Source of the DNA: Neopestalotiopsis rosae | Taxonomy: Eukaryota; Ascomycota; Sordariomycetes; Amphisphaeriales; Sporocadaceae | Length of the DNA: 64,000 nt | NCBI GenBank assembly: GCA_023078685.1 | Contig: JALGAS010000009.1 | Coordinates: 2,914,001-2,978,000, forward strand | Direction: 5' to 3' | Shown here: positions 32,770 to 44,150 of the stretch, piece by piece | Layout: each line of letters starts with the position of its first letter | Position numbering within the stretch: the stretch's first letter is position 1 | The notes under the pieces: generated by a model | What the model was told of the DNA's origin: nothing | Databases searched by the model: none | What the model saw: only the letters and a program-made list of their open reading frames with translations | Made by a program: the position numbers and the translations under genes

Positions 32770-33655
32770 ATGACTACCGAACTCGACCAGGTCCAGATCG
32801 GCCGAACAACGCCCACCGAGATCCCTTTTAGACCATTTGGTGCCACAGCTTTAAACCAACCCGACGTTCCCCGTCACCTTTTCCGCGTATCTTTCAACCA
32901 AACTTTAGGATCGAACGATACACGATGGATCATGTCTCTTGGTGCAATTGCTGGTCACTCGACAGATGTCTTTGATCAAAATGTCCCTGAGATTGCCTTC
33001 GCCCTAAATGATCACCTTCGGTGTGAACGGAGATCAATGCGCGATCCATTCTTATCGTGGACGAGTTCTCTGGTGTTGCGATTCAATATGCCATTTACAA
33101 GTACAAGCAGGAGAAGGTGTCTCTGAGCGATGTTCGTCTATGCATCATCGACACGACATGTTTTCGGCGTGGGACATTCGTGCAGGATTTGGATCTCATC
33201 GATATCATTTTGAGAAAAGCTTCAGGAAACCTTTGCATCAGCGGTTCTGACAAAGCCTCGATGGAGAGCTTAGATGGCCTCGCGAATATGTGACATCTAC
33301 GTGGCAAGAAGCACAGAAGTCTTTCGGGAAGCTTCTACTTCGGGGAGTACCTGGCCCAAGGGCAGCTACACATGTAAACCAAAAGACCTGTCCCGCATAC
33401 ATTTTTCATTCCATAGAGGATGAATCTGTTAGTTTCAAGCATGCGCTTCGACTAGCTCAAGCATATATCGACGCTCAACGACCTTTTAAATTGGTTCTCG
33501 TTCCGCGTGGTCTTCACCGAGCTCACGGCGTTGGTGATTTGGTGGGCTGGCCTGAATTCCTTCAGGATATCATGAAGCCATGTTCACTTCGAGTTACAAA
33601 GGAGATCGATCTCTCTGAGATGGACTTTACTGGACAGGAAATAGTGATGGTATAA
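32770..33655 (+). pseudogene. DUF7587-like gene, decayed, with a second unrelated-looking frame
   Basis: From ATG 32770 the frame holds the family start QPDVPRHLFRVSF and DPFLSWTSSLV. There a one-base shift near 33080 moves the continuation (AIQYAIYKYKQEK, CFRRGTFVQDLDLID) into the next frame. That frame has a TGA at 33291-33293, after which SFYFGEYLAQGQLHM, another family motif, follows before a TAA. From about 33290 to 33655 a third frame of 121 codons contains YIFHSIEDESVSFKHALRLA and LVPRGLHRAHGVGD. It looks like the end of an alpha/beta-hydrolase fold rather than DUF7587, so the locus may be chimeric. DUF7587 has no known activity. Confidence 0.5.
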
Positions 33656-34372
33656 ACTTATCAAGGTTTCGCCGGTGCCGTAACAATGATATCGCGTCGA
33701 TAACTAAGGGGGCTGCACTATATAAACTAAATCATACTTTGGAACTATACATTAGCGAGTTGCCAAGTACGGTGGCTGTTGCTCCAATCACTACCGGGAA
33801 GCGCCGCGTGCTTGGAAAACTCGACGCGGCTTAGTTCGCCTTGCCTGGAATCAAAGTAACACAAGCGACGATGATGCACGGATCCCGCGCTTCGACGACA
33901 GATCTAGCATTGGCTCAAGAAGATCCATTGATGTCACATGCTTTTTCGAATGAAGCACAACAAATGTATCTACCACACAAAATGCATCATGCACGTTGGA
34001 AGTCACTTGACCGGCCTTCAGCTCAACTATAGGCAATTCTGGTTCCGTTTCTCCGTTACACTACAGTGCTTGCAGTCATACAGACAGAATCAAAATAGGC
34101 TTCTTCTTGTTGGCCCTCTTCCCTTGTCTTTGAGCACGGACGATCCATATACGGTGCTGACATTCATGTACATCAACCAGCCCCACTTGGTATTGTCGTC
34201 AATGAGTACTTCGGCAAGCCAGAGGCACTCAAGCTGACAATAGAAAATTGTTTGTCAACCAATTTTGATGGGCTCTGTAGAATACACGCTCCCTTCTGCA
34301 AAGCGTGGCTATTAGTGTAAGAAGTTGCGGACAGTCATGCATGGAACGAGCGTGCCTACGTCTTTGTTTGTT

Positions 34373-34683
34373 TCCAACACAGAAGAGTAACCCATCGCAG
34401 AAGAGTATCCAACCACAGAACAGTACTGATACAACCACAGAACAGTATTCAAACACAGAAGAGTAGCCCAGCATGGAAAAGTAGCCCAACACGGAAGAGT
34501 GTCCTAAAAGAGTATCCGACCATAGAAGAGTACCACAGCACAGAAAGGTATTCCAATACAGAAGAAGAGTAGCCCAGCATGTAAAAGTGCCTGTCATAGA
34601 ATATGATCCCAACACAGTAGAGTATCTCGACAACAACTACTCCGCCTCCAACACATCCTTCTGAAATTCGACGATTGAATAGA
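34373..34683 (+). repeat. Minisatellite element, copy 3 (array plus right flank)
   Basis: This is the largest array. About 15 degenerate units based on ACAGAAGAGTATCCAAC run to about 34625, followed by the same flank as copy 1 (GTATCTCGACAACAACTACT, then ACGATTGAATAGAACAT). Confidence 0.85.
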
Positions 34684-34744
34684 ACATAAGTAATGGTGAT
34701 TTCAGAGTGGCACAATCTCGACGTAGTATTCTGTCCTGTTTATC

Positions 34745-34925
34745 TAGGCTACTCTTCTGCTGTGAGATACTCTTCTGCTGTGCGATACACCTCTGTGGTG
34801 AGATACACTTCTGACACTATTCTATGGCTCTTCTGTGATGGATACTCTTCTATGATGAATACTCTTCTATGATGAATACTCTTCTGTGATAGAAACGCTT
34901 CTGTGCCAGGATACTGTTCTGTGAA
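34745..34925 (-). repeat. Minisatellite array, copy 4 (inverted)
   Basis: About ten units of the inverted motif (GATACTCTTCTGTGAT type) face the preceding array head to head across about 60 bp of other sequence. The whole block can fold back on itself. Confidence 0.8.
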
Positions 34926-35186
34926 TTGTGATGGCAGCTGTCCACCTGCAAGTATCTAATCGGTATCATGCTCCTTCGTCCGCAGAGTCTACAATACCTC
35001 TCTTTTTGAGCCTGGATTGTAAGCGTGGCAACTACAACAAAATTTTGATCTGGTCGATGCGGGTCTAATGGCCGTATTCGGCTACGATAGAGCACCGCCT
35101 TTGATTGGAAAATATGCGTGTGTCCCTTGCAAGGTTTTATTTTGTTTTTGTCTTACTTCTTTTCTAGATAGAAGAAAAGAAATCCG

Positions 35187-35201
35187 AAAAAAAAAAAAAA
35201 A
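35187..35201 (+). repeat. A15 homopolymer
   Basis: A run of fifteen A after a purine-rich AGAAGAAAAGAAATCCG. It could be a retroposon tail, but no LINE or SINE body is recognised upstream. Confidence 0.6.
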
Positions 35202-35237
35202 GGACGGATGAGAAAAATTGAACGGTAACCGATGGGA

Positions 35238-35358
35238 TAATCTTCTGTATCGGGATACTGTTCTGTGTTGTTTACTGTTCTGTGTTGGGACGCTCTTCCA
35301 TGCCTTGGATACTCTTCTGTCCTACGGACAACAAGGGTTCTGTTCCGGAATTGTGTGC
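35238..35358 (-). repeat. Minisatellite element, copy 5 (left-end fragment, inverted)
   Basis: Five or six inverted units, then TCCTACGGACAACAAGGG and CCGGAATTGTGTG, the same flank as copy 2. Confidence 0.8.
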
Positions 35359-36045
35359 ATGTCGTTGTCGTGGAGCTCCCCTATGTTTCCTGCTTTAGTT
35401 CACCAAATGGTCGGGACATGATCATAGCAACGAGACAGCAACACAAGCGAGGACAGGGGACTGATCTATGCCTCCAAGATACCTCTAGCATTGATCGAAG
35501 AACTTCCACCCATGCCATATTTTCTCTCAAATGAAGCAGACAAAGATCGATCATACAATACACGCTACAAGTGCTGTGGAGGAGCATCATATTGGCGGGA
35601 CACTTACAAATGCACAGCTGCCACCACAACATAGGACACGCTTTAGAAAATCTAGACTGGATTCCGCTGGTAGCTTTTCGGACACAAGTGCCATTAACGT
35701 AGTTGATCCGTCGCCGGGAAACAAATACATACGGTTATAGGAACACACGACAAATGAATCATGTCGACAGGACCAGGCTACGACCAGATTTGTATTTGCT
35801 CATTGCCAATGCCTGGAAAAGTGGCCTCCTTACAAAGCTTCTCACTCACAGATGAGCCAGGAACATATTCAGGACTAACTTCGTTATAGCTGATCCGGAA
35901 ACATTGTACCTGGACATACAGTACCAAGATACAGTAGGGTCTATTTCTTTCGCGGAATCAATGAAAGGACCACCGAGGTTACACCGTTAGGCTCTATTAC
36001 ATCCAAATGCGGGTTTTCACTACCAAGAATGCCTATGTCTGTAGG

Positions 36046-37797
36046 CTATTCAGCACTACGGTGAAGTGCTTCAACAGCTTCGACCAAATCGCTTGCGTTG
36101 ATTCGTCGTTTGTCCACTGGATGCAACATACGTAGAACGATCCCTTCCGCATCTCTGCCACACTTCATCTTCGAGGTGACATCCCTTACATGCTGCAGCC
36201 AAGTCAACATCTTATGTTCAGCTTCTGACTCTGTTGCTCTGGACTTGACGTCTTTTATAAGCCAGCTTTGTACCTGCAGGCCAAGGTCTGGGTACTTTAC
36301 TCGTCGTATGAGATACAACAGGACCACACCAAGTGCCCGGATCTCGGCAGGCGCCGCCCGTCTCCCGCTCTCCAAGTACTCAGGCGCCACATACCATGGA
36401 GTACCACCTTTGTTGGCTGGTGCGCCATCTTTGGTCCCAAGGCCAAAATCGATCAAAAGGGTCCCTTTTTTTCTGTGGTACAAAATGTTTCGTGGTTTTA
36501 AGTCGTTATGAAGTACCTCCTGACCTCGAAGGTAAAGCAGAGCATGCGCCATATCCGTCAGCACACGGGCTGCATCCTGTGAGTTGCCCGAGAAATATCC
36601 CCCATTACGCCAGCTCTTGTGGCCTAGGTCGAACGAATCTGCTTTCTCGACAACCAATGAGTTGAGGCGAGCATCCCCACCTAAAAGTCGCGCAATGACA
36701 TTCTGTTTCTTGTTAGTATTCGTTTAACTCATCTATCTCTCAAAACTTACAGAATGCAGTTCACGGTGGATTGAATATTCTTGAAGCCATGCCTTACCAC
36801 GTATAATGGCATTGGATGCTGAGTCATGCCCCGAGACTTTGACGACTACAACCTCATTCGGATGGGTTGACATTTTCGCCTGGAAAACTACGTAATTTCT
36901 CGAGTCACCCGCTGACCTCATTCGTGCAATTCGGTACTCTTCCTTATCCACTGTTTTGATGAGAATTACCTCTCCGTCCCCATCCTCGCTCAGAGAATTG
37001 ATCTGTTTGATCAGTGCTGAGTCGGTCGTGTAAAGGTCGTGATGTAGTGTCTCGTTGCGGTTTCTTTTCCGGCCAGCCACTACGGGGTTGCCCGGTCGAA
37101 ACGACGACACAGAGAATTCCCGAGGCAATATGATGGCCTGAAAGGCACATACTCCATCCATACTAGCAAATACCCAGGCGCCGCACGGAGCCGAACTATG
37201 AGTGTACGGCTCAATGATCAGCTTCCGTCTATTGAAACTGGCTGTATTGTGGTCAATTTCAGTGATCTGTATAGGTTGTCTGGACTGATTGAAAACTTCC
37301 ACACAGTCTTGGAACGCATCATAGTATAGTTGGCAAGCTAGGGGGGCCCAAATATCAAAGTGAACATTGTCTGCAGTCTGATTCATCGCGAAGCAATGTG
37401 CCCAAGCATCATCATCCCCTTGTCGTATTGGCGAGCGCCTCAAGCGGACCGGAGAGCCTCCTGCTACCTTGAAAACTTCAGGCATACTTGGCTGAATAAG
37501 AATCCTGCATCTAATGTTGTCCGTGTCGAGCTCCGTAATACAGATATCTGCCTGATCGCTGAGTTGCCTCGTAGTTATTGCTTTGACTCGATTCTCAATA
37601 AAGCTCTCCGAGTGTGCAATCGTTGTCTGGCTGCCAGTCTCTCCGCTTTGGTTGTGTCTAGGCAAAAGTGCTTCGTCGCCTTTATGAGGCTCGTGCCCCC
37701 AGTCGAACCGGATATTCTCGTCATTTCAGCGTCGTCTGATGGTGTCTTCGGAGAACTCATTTGTGGCGGCAGAACCGGAATTTTGAGAACTCGACAT
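36046..37797 (-). CDS. Serine/threonine protein kinase, spliced, with an early stop in the 5' region
   Basis: Exon 37797-36751 and exon 36702-36046 join in phase 0 across a 48-bp intron (GTAAGT). The kinase core shows VVVVKVSGHDSASNA (ATP-anchoring Lys), then LHNDLKPRNILYHRKK (catalytic loop, Arg of HRD replaced by Asn, catalytic Asp kept), LLIDFGLGTKDGAP and GGTPWYVAPEYL. Activity is therefore plausible. About 270 residues of unknown type precede it. The natural ATG at 37797 (MSSSQNSGS) is followed by an in-frame TGA at 37728-37726. The frame is otherwise open to 36751, and the next in-frame ATG falls well inside (MPEVFKVAGG). Either the stop is a mutation, or a first exon lies elsewhere. 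Confidence 0.75.
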
Positions 37798-39740
37798 GAT
37801 CATTCGAATGATGGATAACATGTATACCACTTGCAACGAAGACGCGAGGAATGCAATGGGTATTGTCCAACTACGCCTAAGCGCCTGTTGGCTTTACCCT
37901 AGTCGTAGTACTTGTTAGTGGTTTCAGTGACGATGGCTGGGAGCCAATCAATACCTAGGTCAGATCTATATCTAAAAGAGCTAGACCCGGCAGCACCCGC
38001 TACAACCCCCACTGCAGTTAAATCCATTTTTACACTTCTGTCTTATACCACGACCCCCGATTCCAGTACGCAAAAGAACACTTAGATGATACCCTGGACG
38101 CCAGGGACTTAGGGACTTGCACAGTCATCAATTTGTCCCCGATCCGACTACGGGGCGGCATCAACGTTTGATGCACACGTTTTTACGTTTTCGTTCAATC
38201 AAACATTGTCGTGTATCGCATGCTAAGTAAGTGACAGCAACAATTGTGCACTTATAATAATAGAGCATAAGCTATTCCTCAGAAATTTTCATATCGCAGC
38301 GCTACTTGTCCCTGTCGGCGCGTAGGCGCATGCATGGTCCTTGGTTATGATGTCTCGACCACCACCAAACATTGAGCAGTGACGAACTTCCCTGATTGCT
38401 TTTGCTGATTGTTGATTTGAGGCCCGAAACGTCCAATTGCTAGTAACTAAATGGTATATTTTCCATGATGGTCGCCCGGGCTGCTTGCGGTGCTATTATT
38501 GCTAGCTTCAATTGAAAGGGTGGGGATGCTCCAAAAAGCTAGCCATTTTGGATGAATAGAGTGTATCTAGCCCGATTGGAGCAGGGAGCGCCACTCCATT
38601 GGTCTCATCGCCCACTCGGCGCCAAAGCTCCAAGCAGCATTGTTCCAATTATCTAATGCAATGCGCGTATCTCACGAGGTTGGCGTAGGTTCACATATAC
38701 GCAGAGAACACGATAGATAATTTCAGGCCTTTTCGTGAGGACTAGAGCAGCAGTGTTCCTGTATCGCTTGGAGCAAACTCGAAGGTCGACGCTATGTTGC
38801 GTCTTGCAGTACAGATATCGGGATGCATGCAGCTTCCTCACTAGCGCTGATCTGCCCAGCCTGCCTGCGCATCGTCACACTCTTCTCCCTGCTTAAGCGC
38901 AGGTGGCCGCCCACCCACTCGAGTCTTCGCAGCCTCGATCAGTACGGCATTATTACTCCTCAGTCAAGTTAACGGTCACGTCTGGCGCGAAATCCGCCAG
39001 TCAGCCAGGCACGTTTGTTGACGATTATGGCTCTATGACCGTCAGTTAATCGGAAAGCATCATGTCGATATACGTCCTGCAAGATCCTCCTACGACTCTC
39101 CTATGCAGGGGATCGGATTGTGTAGCCTTTCATAGAGTAATGGAGTAACGGAAAAGTGGTTCCTCTCAGAAAGTATCGATTTGACCCAAGAATGCAGAAA
39201 AAGTTGCCGCTCCCTAGCTAACACTAGCCAGCAATAGTGCACACACACTACACCCAGGCTATTACCTGGATGGCAACTGACACATCCGTTTCTCAAGTTT
39301 ATGTCCTGACTCCGATTTAAGCCCAAAGACTAATCCATTCTGGCTCTTCACCGTTAGCGGAAAAACCATGTGGGTAGAGTCATTTCGCGCGTTGTGGATA
39401 TTCAGAGTGGTGCCTAGATGTCTAGATGTAACGGGCACCAACAACATCCACAAATTGCACTTTTTAGTTCCCGCACTTCTACATGGTCGACCCATAGCCA
39501 AAATTACCTACAGTAAGAGCACAGCAAGTTTTGGGCGCGCTACTATATATCTTGTAGAATACGCACTGATTAGTTCATTGCCGACGTGCAGACAGACTCA
39601 GAAAGGTCCTCTCGTAACAATGGAAGAACTGCTTGCACCGGCAACTACCTATGTACCTGATTACTGGCAGAAAAATTGCGTCTTAAGTACTCCCACTACA
39701 GAGCCAACAGACTTTCCAAATGCGATTCTTCGTATTCAAC
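37798..39740. other. Gene-free stretch
   Basis: About 1.9 kb without a supported gene. A 129-codon frame at 39368-39757 has no recognisable feature. No repeats of the families in this window were noticed here. Confidence 0.45.
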
Positions 39741-41123
39741 TTACAGCTTCCCGATGAATATGCCATGCGCGCCTTCTGCATGAGCTTTGAGGTGCTTTTC
39801 ATCATGCAACGCGATACAACAGATGGGACATTCATATGTAACATACTGATGTCCCAGATGAACAGTCTCGAAGTGTCTCGTTAACGAAGCACGGCTACTG
39901 AAATGTCGGACCAGCTCTTTGAAACAGTGTCTTTGTCGGGAATAAGGATATCGCCTGGAGGTGCTCGATCCAAAGCCTTCGCAACGCACAAAAAGCATCT
40001 CCGAAGTTTGTTTCCCATTATACTAACAAACACAGAACACTTCAAGTCCCGAACTTGATCGGCACGAGACATTGTCGCGCTCGCCGCCACCGGATAGTAA
40101 CCGCGTTCCTGGATCACTGTCACAATGGGATCTTCCACTTGACAGTATGCCATGAGCGCCGCAATTGCTTCGGTCCTTCGATCAAAATACGCATTCATGT
40201 CTGTTGCGACGGGTTGGTTAAGCGCATCGCACATCCTTTGATGCACATTATTCATGGGTCGGCTTGAGCGCCTAAAGGATCAGATGATTGATTGCCCCTA
40301 ATCTGCTGCTCAACATCTTCAACGGCCTGCTTGTCGGTATACTCTTGTCGAATATGTTTTAGTTTGGCATTCCTCAGCTGACTCAAAAGGTTGTGGCGCT
40401 GTTTTCTGAGAGATTGTCGCTGAGCTGACCTTCTAGGCTCCTTAAACATCTTTCGCGTCAACTTTGTGTATGTCGCATCGAGCTTGAGTTCGGCAAGATC
40501 ATCCTTGGAAAGGGATACTGGTCGACGAGGATCGGTCGAATGACCGTGACTGGCAGCTTGCTGGATGAGAGCTTGCTGCGGTGCCGTGTTCCGATGGACT
40601 GCCCAAAGATCCGCGCAGACTTCGCGACAAAGATAGTTTCGTTGAAACGTGCTTGAATTTGGCGCATGTTCCATAATTAAATTGAAAAGAGAACTGCTCA
40701 CGTTGACTACCACTTAGGTTAATTACTAGTCCTCAAAATGCGAGGACTACCCGCAACTCGAATTGTGGCTTCCTTACTGCTTTGGTCCAAGTTGTTTCCT
40801 GCCCAGTAACGCAGCACATAGCATATGGTATTTGTCTCGAACCCACAAAGCATGCCGATACGCTTGATCCATTCTTTCATGGTACTATACGTGATAGCAA
40901 CATCTGACATCCGGTAGCCACTCGAGGTCTTGATGGCCTGTCGGAAGACAAATTTGTCTTTGATACTATCTTTGAAGCTCAGTGGAAGCTCGAAGCAATC
41001 CTGAGGGACTTTCAACGTATGAAGAATACTCCTCTGCAGGGTAGATAAAATAATCTGAACTACAAGCAATCTGGAAATTTTGAGCGTTCGAGCGAACGAC
41101 CACGACGATGTGCCTTTGATCAT
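39741..41123 (-). pseudogene. DUF3435 (tyrosine-recombinase-related) protein with C2H2 tail, decayed
   Basis: The piece at 41123-40719 has the DUF3435 core: LPLSFKDSIKDKFVFRQAIK, then YSTMKEWIKRIGMLCGFETN and YVLRYWAGNNLD, with the conserved Arg of the recombinase box. It continues in a second frame, 40713-40252 (LIMEHAPNSSTFQRNYLCRE, later DPRRPVSLSKDDLAELK), then a third at 40255-39881, and ends in a fourth with C2H2 fingers (FSSRASLTRHFETVHLGHQ, CPICCIALHDEKHLKAHAEG). A small hairpin (TAGTCCTC/GAGGACTA) sits at the first break, 40727-40749. DUF3435 covers the captain recombinases of Starship elements and a larger set of related fungal proteins; this one, with zinc fingers at the end, is more like the latter. 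It is dead as written. Confidence 0.75.
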
Positions 41124-41385
41124 TTACCACCTTGTCATGCAGTACTGTGTGGCCGTCATGGGCAAGTCCAAAGTTTGTCTCTCCTCCGCTATTTCTGGAT
41201 CGTAGGGGTCAATTTCTGTGCCAAACTTGTATGTTCACTTTCCCGTTTAGGACGTACTTTTTCTTTGTTCAAAAGATTCAACAATAGAGTCCAATCCTAT
41301 GGCATGGGCTTCAGTCCTAGCTCTCGCAGCACGAGAGCAGCGTTCTGGACACAATTTTATGAAGTTAAAATGTTTCTACTAATCT

Positions 41386-41530
41386 TGCCTTAGTTCTACC
41401 CAACGAAATTCTCTGCTCTATCCTGGAGAATTCACTCTACAGAGATAGTCTAGCTCTGGCCATGACTTCCCGTAACATGAGCGCGAGAGTCTTGCCTCGG
41501 TTATATATGAACAATGGTCGATCCCTTCCA
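41386..41530 (+). pseudogene. F-box gene fragment
   Basis: About 145 bp match the first exon of the F-box/ankyrin gene (20640-20790, inverted relative to it). They encode ALVLPNEILCSILENSLYRD, then SLALAMTSRNMSARVLPRLY. Identity is high and even covers some sequence before the exon (CTAATCTTGCCTTAG). The copy stops abruptly before the ankyrin part and is followed by a T8/A9 hairpin at 41532-41556. Confidence 0.8.
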
Positions 41531-41556
41531 AGGTTTTTTTTACATAAAAAAAAACC

Positions 41557-42117
41557 GCTTATATACAAAAACCCAGGGTTATATACATTCTAACAGCTCA
41601 AGTGCCACGGCTCTCCCGACATATCGCCCTGAATAAGACAGAATGACTCTTCGTCTATCATGAATTTATACTGATGTATGACCGGCACAATCCCACCTGG
41701 CATAATACATTCATACTGAACCGCAGCCTTCCGTAATATGCGGTCGCGATCACTGAAACGTAGGAATGGAATCTGTAATTTCCATGCCTTCTCGTACGAT
41801 CAAGTCGCCCGGGTTGGCAATCGTGACATTGCGGCGGTCTGGAGAATTTGCAATATATAACCTAAGAAAAGGCTGCAATACCGTTATAAATCCATCGTGA
41901 TTGAATCTCTGGTCATTCACAGGACCATGCTCTGTTTTGGCCATGGAAAAATGACCGATAGTGCTGGCCGCAATTCCCTGAACCTGAAACTGCTATCGAT
42001 GTAAAGTTGTTGTGCTCCGAGACCGATCAGATACGCGTTGTCACTCGATCCCAAGAAATACTCCAATGCTTTGAAAGTCATGCCTGAAAATACTTTTCCA
42101 CACATACAGGTGCTTAT
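41557..42117. other. Degenerate stretch between gene remnants
   Basis: Two overlapping minus-strand frames (41750-41944 and 41917-42105) have plausible protein-like content (AYLIGLGAQQLYIDSSFRFR; NVTIANPGDLIVREGMEITD) and may be pieces of one broken gene. I cannot assign them. Confidence 0.3.
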
Positions 42118-43266
42118 ACATGATTTCTGTTACCGAGAGACCAGCGAAACGTTGTGCGACTAATCAACGAACCAACGGCGATCGCCGTTGCTTATCTACA
42201 TGGTGTGAACGCTGGCGAGGATGGGATCTACGACATCGCCGACCTTGGAGGCGGCACTTTCGACTATTCTAGGGTCAGCCTAACCAGTAGCCAAGAAGGA
42301 AAGACCCTCGTCGTTGAAGCTACACGGGGAGATAGCATGTTGGGAGGCTATGATTTAACCCAAGTATTGGTGAACACGTTCGGAGGGTTAATAGAGCAAG
42401 ATGTTGAAATGGACGAACTCTGGGGTGCCTGCGACATGGCCAAAACAAAGATCAAACCAGGTGATACGTCTGTCAAGATTCGTGTGGCCAGTAAGCTGTA
42501 CAGTCTCGACTTGACGGCCTACAAGGCGGCCTGCAAACCTTTGCTTGAGAAGATTCGTTCGATTCTGAAGGGGATTGTCAACAAAGAGTCTGACTCGACC
42601 ACACTCAAGGTTCTGATACTTGCAGGGGGGTCAAGTCTCTTACCCTTTTTAGAGGAAGATATCGCAGCAATGTTCAGCGGCGTTAAGCTCAGTCATCGTT
42701 TGCCCTCAGCTGAGGTGATAGCTCAAGGCTGTGCGATCGCTTCCAGCAACTCTATTGTCGTCATTGATGTATTGAGTCGTAGTGTTGGGATTGAGACCCA
42801 GGAGAAGAATCGACCGGATTTGATGTCATTCCTGCTGGACCGGAATACCCCGCTCCCGGCTAGCTATACAGAGACGTTTGCGGCACGAGACCCAGAGAGT
42901 ACTGAGATCAGGCTATACGAAGGCCAATACAAAACTGCTTCTAGCAATATTCTGCTCGGCCAGTTCTATGTTCCTGCCCGATGTGGAGACAATATTCAAG
43001 TTCGTATCGAAGTACACAGCGACTCGACTGTAGCTCTGAGTGCAACGTCGTCTGATGGCTCGGGGGCTCTTCGAGTCACAAGGAAGACCCGATTCACTGA
43101 AGATGACTTCCAAAACATGGCAGCAAGAACGCGGGAGAGGTTCTTGTCAACTAGAGCCAAGGGCGAGAGCCAAAAGCGAAAAATATCTGACGTGGAAGAA
43201 AAAGATTATGGGAGCAAGCGCAACAAGTCAGCTGCCGCTCTAGAAAGACAGACTGTGCCGGTCTAG
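42118..43266 (+). pseudogene. Hsp70-family protein, N-terminally truncated
   Basis: The frame begins without an ATG inside the nucleotide-binding domain at QRNVVRLINEPTAIAVAYLH. It has a modified phosphate-2 loop (IADLGGGTFDYSRVSL), the adenosine region LILAGGSSLLPFLEEDI and a substrate-binding-like half (SVGIETQEKNRPD, NTPLPASYTE). It ends in a basic tail (KGESQKRKISDVEEKD). The first 150 or so residues of an Hsp70, with the phosphate-1 loop, are missing; the sequence just upstream is in other frames. It belongs to the divergent fungal Hsp70-like group rather than to a housekeeping chaperone. Without its N-terminus it could not bind ATP normally. Confidence 0.75.
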
Positions 43267-43851
43267 GATCCAGTTTGGAGAGTGCTCTAGATTTCAGAAG
43301 GTTTCTCAATGCAGTATCGGTGTTGACTTCATCCAAAGTTGTAACGAACATTTTCGTAGTTCTATACAATTGTGTCGATTGCTTGTTCTTATGCCTTCTG
43401 CTTCAATATGTACAGATCCCTTGGCGACGCGATCAGGCGAACGTCCGCTCCCGAGACCAGAATGTCTTTCTTTAGTGTTATATTTTGTCAATACATCATG
43501 TTAGCTCAATAGAACCAGGAACTTGCTAATATGCACTGCTAGTGCCGCTTTGCACTTGTTCCGCCGTCAGCTCCTTGTATATTGATATGTTTTATTGCCA
43601 TAGATCCCTGTCTCCCAACACAGAAAGACACATTATAAATATAGCCCGGTTGCTCGAAGAAAAGCTATTTCGTCTGGGTAGGTATTATTTAAGCTTTAAG
43701 GTGTGGTCAAATTGTCGTGATTGAAGGCGACTGTCATAAACACTTGTACATATGATATTTCAGCGCCCGCCCCATCATTACTTACAACGCATTCCCCGCA
43801 ATGTACATCCTGTCCTAAGAAACGGTCGCTCACAAACAATAATAGTCCGCT
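43267..43851. other. Gene-free stretch
   Basis: No gene. At 43817-43837 a 21-bp block beginning AAGAAACGGTCGCTCACAAA is identical to 24502-24522, in the cytosolic tail of the Ser/Thr-rich gene. Confidence 0.4.
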
Positions 43852-44150
43852 TCAAATTATAGGATTATAAGATATACCGTAAGGAGTCTGCACTGCTGTT
43901 GCACACCAATCCGTTGCCGCCACTGGCCCCAGGCGTGCCCTGTATGAGCTAGGTACGCTCTTGCGAGCACGTGTTTTGAAATCCAGGAGATCCTGATCCC
44001 CAGTGCTGATATGGGAGCTCTTCCAGCCAGATGTCTCTTCCAAAGCCTCCACCGCTTCCATAAACCGTCGGTCCGCATATAAACATTTGCCAAATAAATC
44101 ACGTCGTACCTTTCCCGGATACGGTGCTCCTTGCTCTCGCGAAGTTGCAA
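43852..44150 (-). pseudogene. TPR (kinesin-light-chain-like) remnant
   Basis: Two frames share the signal. One reads CLYADRRFMEAVEALEETSG, then STGDQDLLDFKTR; the other continues HVLARAYLAHTGHAWGQW. Put in order they follow the tetratricopeptide pattern of fungal kinesin-light-chain-type repeats (helix A, helix B, a DxxD loop, then LARAYL). A frame change lies near 43985. There is no start or upstream domain, so it is a short leftover of a larger, probably NLR-type, gene. Confidence 0.45.

Noticed and set aside
41750..42105. Two overlapping minus-strand frames beside the Hsp70 fragment
   Set aside because: They look protein-like, but there is no family match and no joining intron, so they are only noted as a degenerate stretch.
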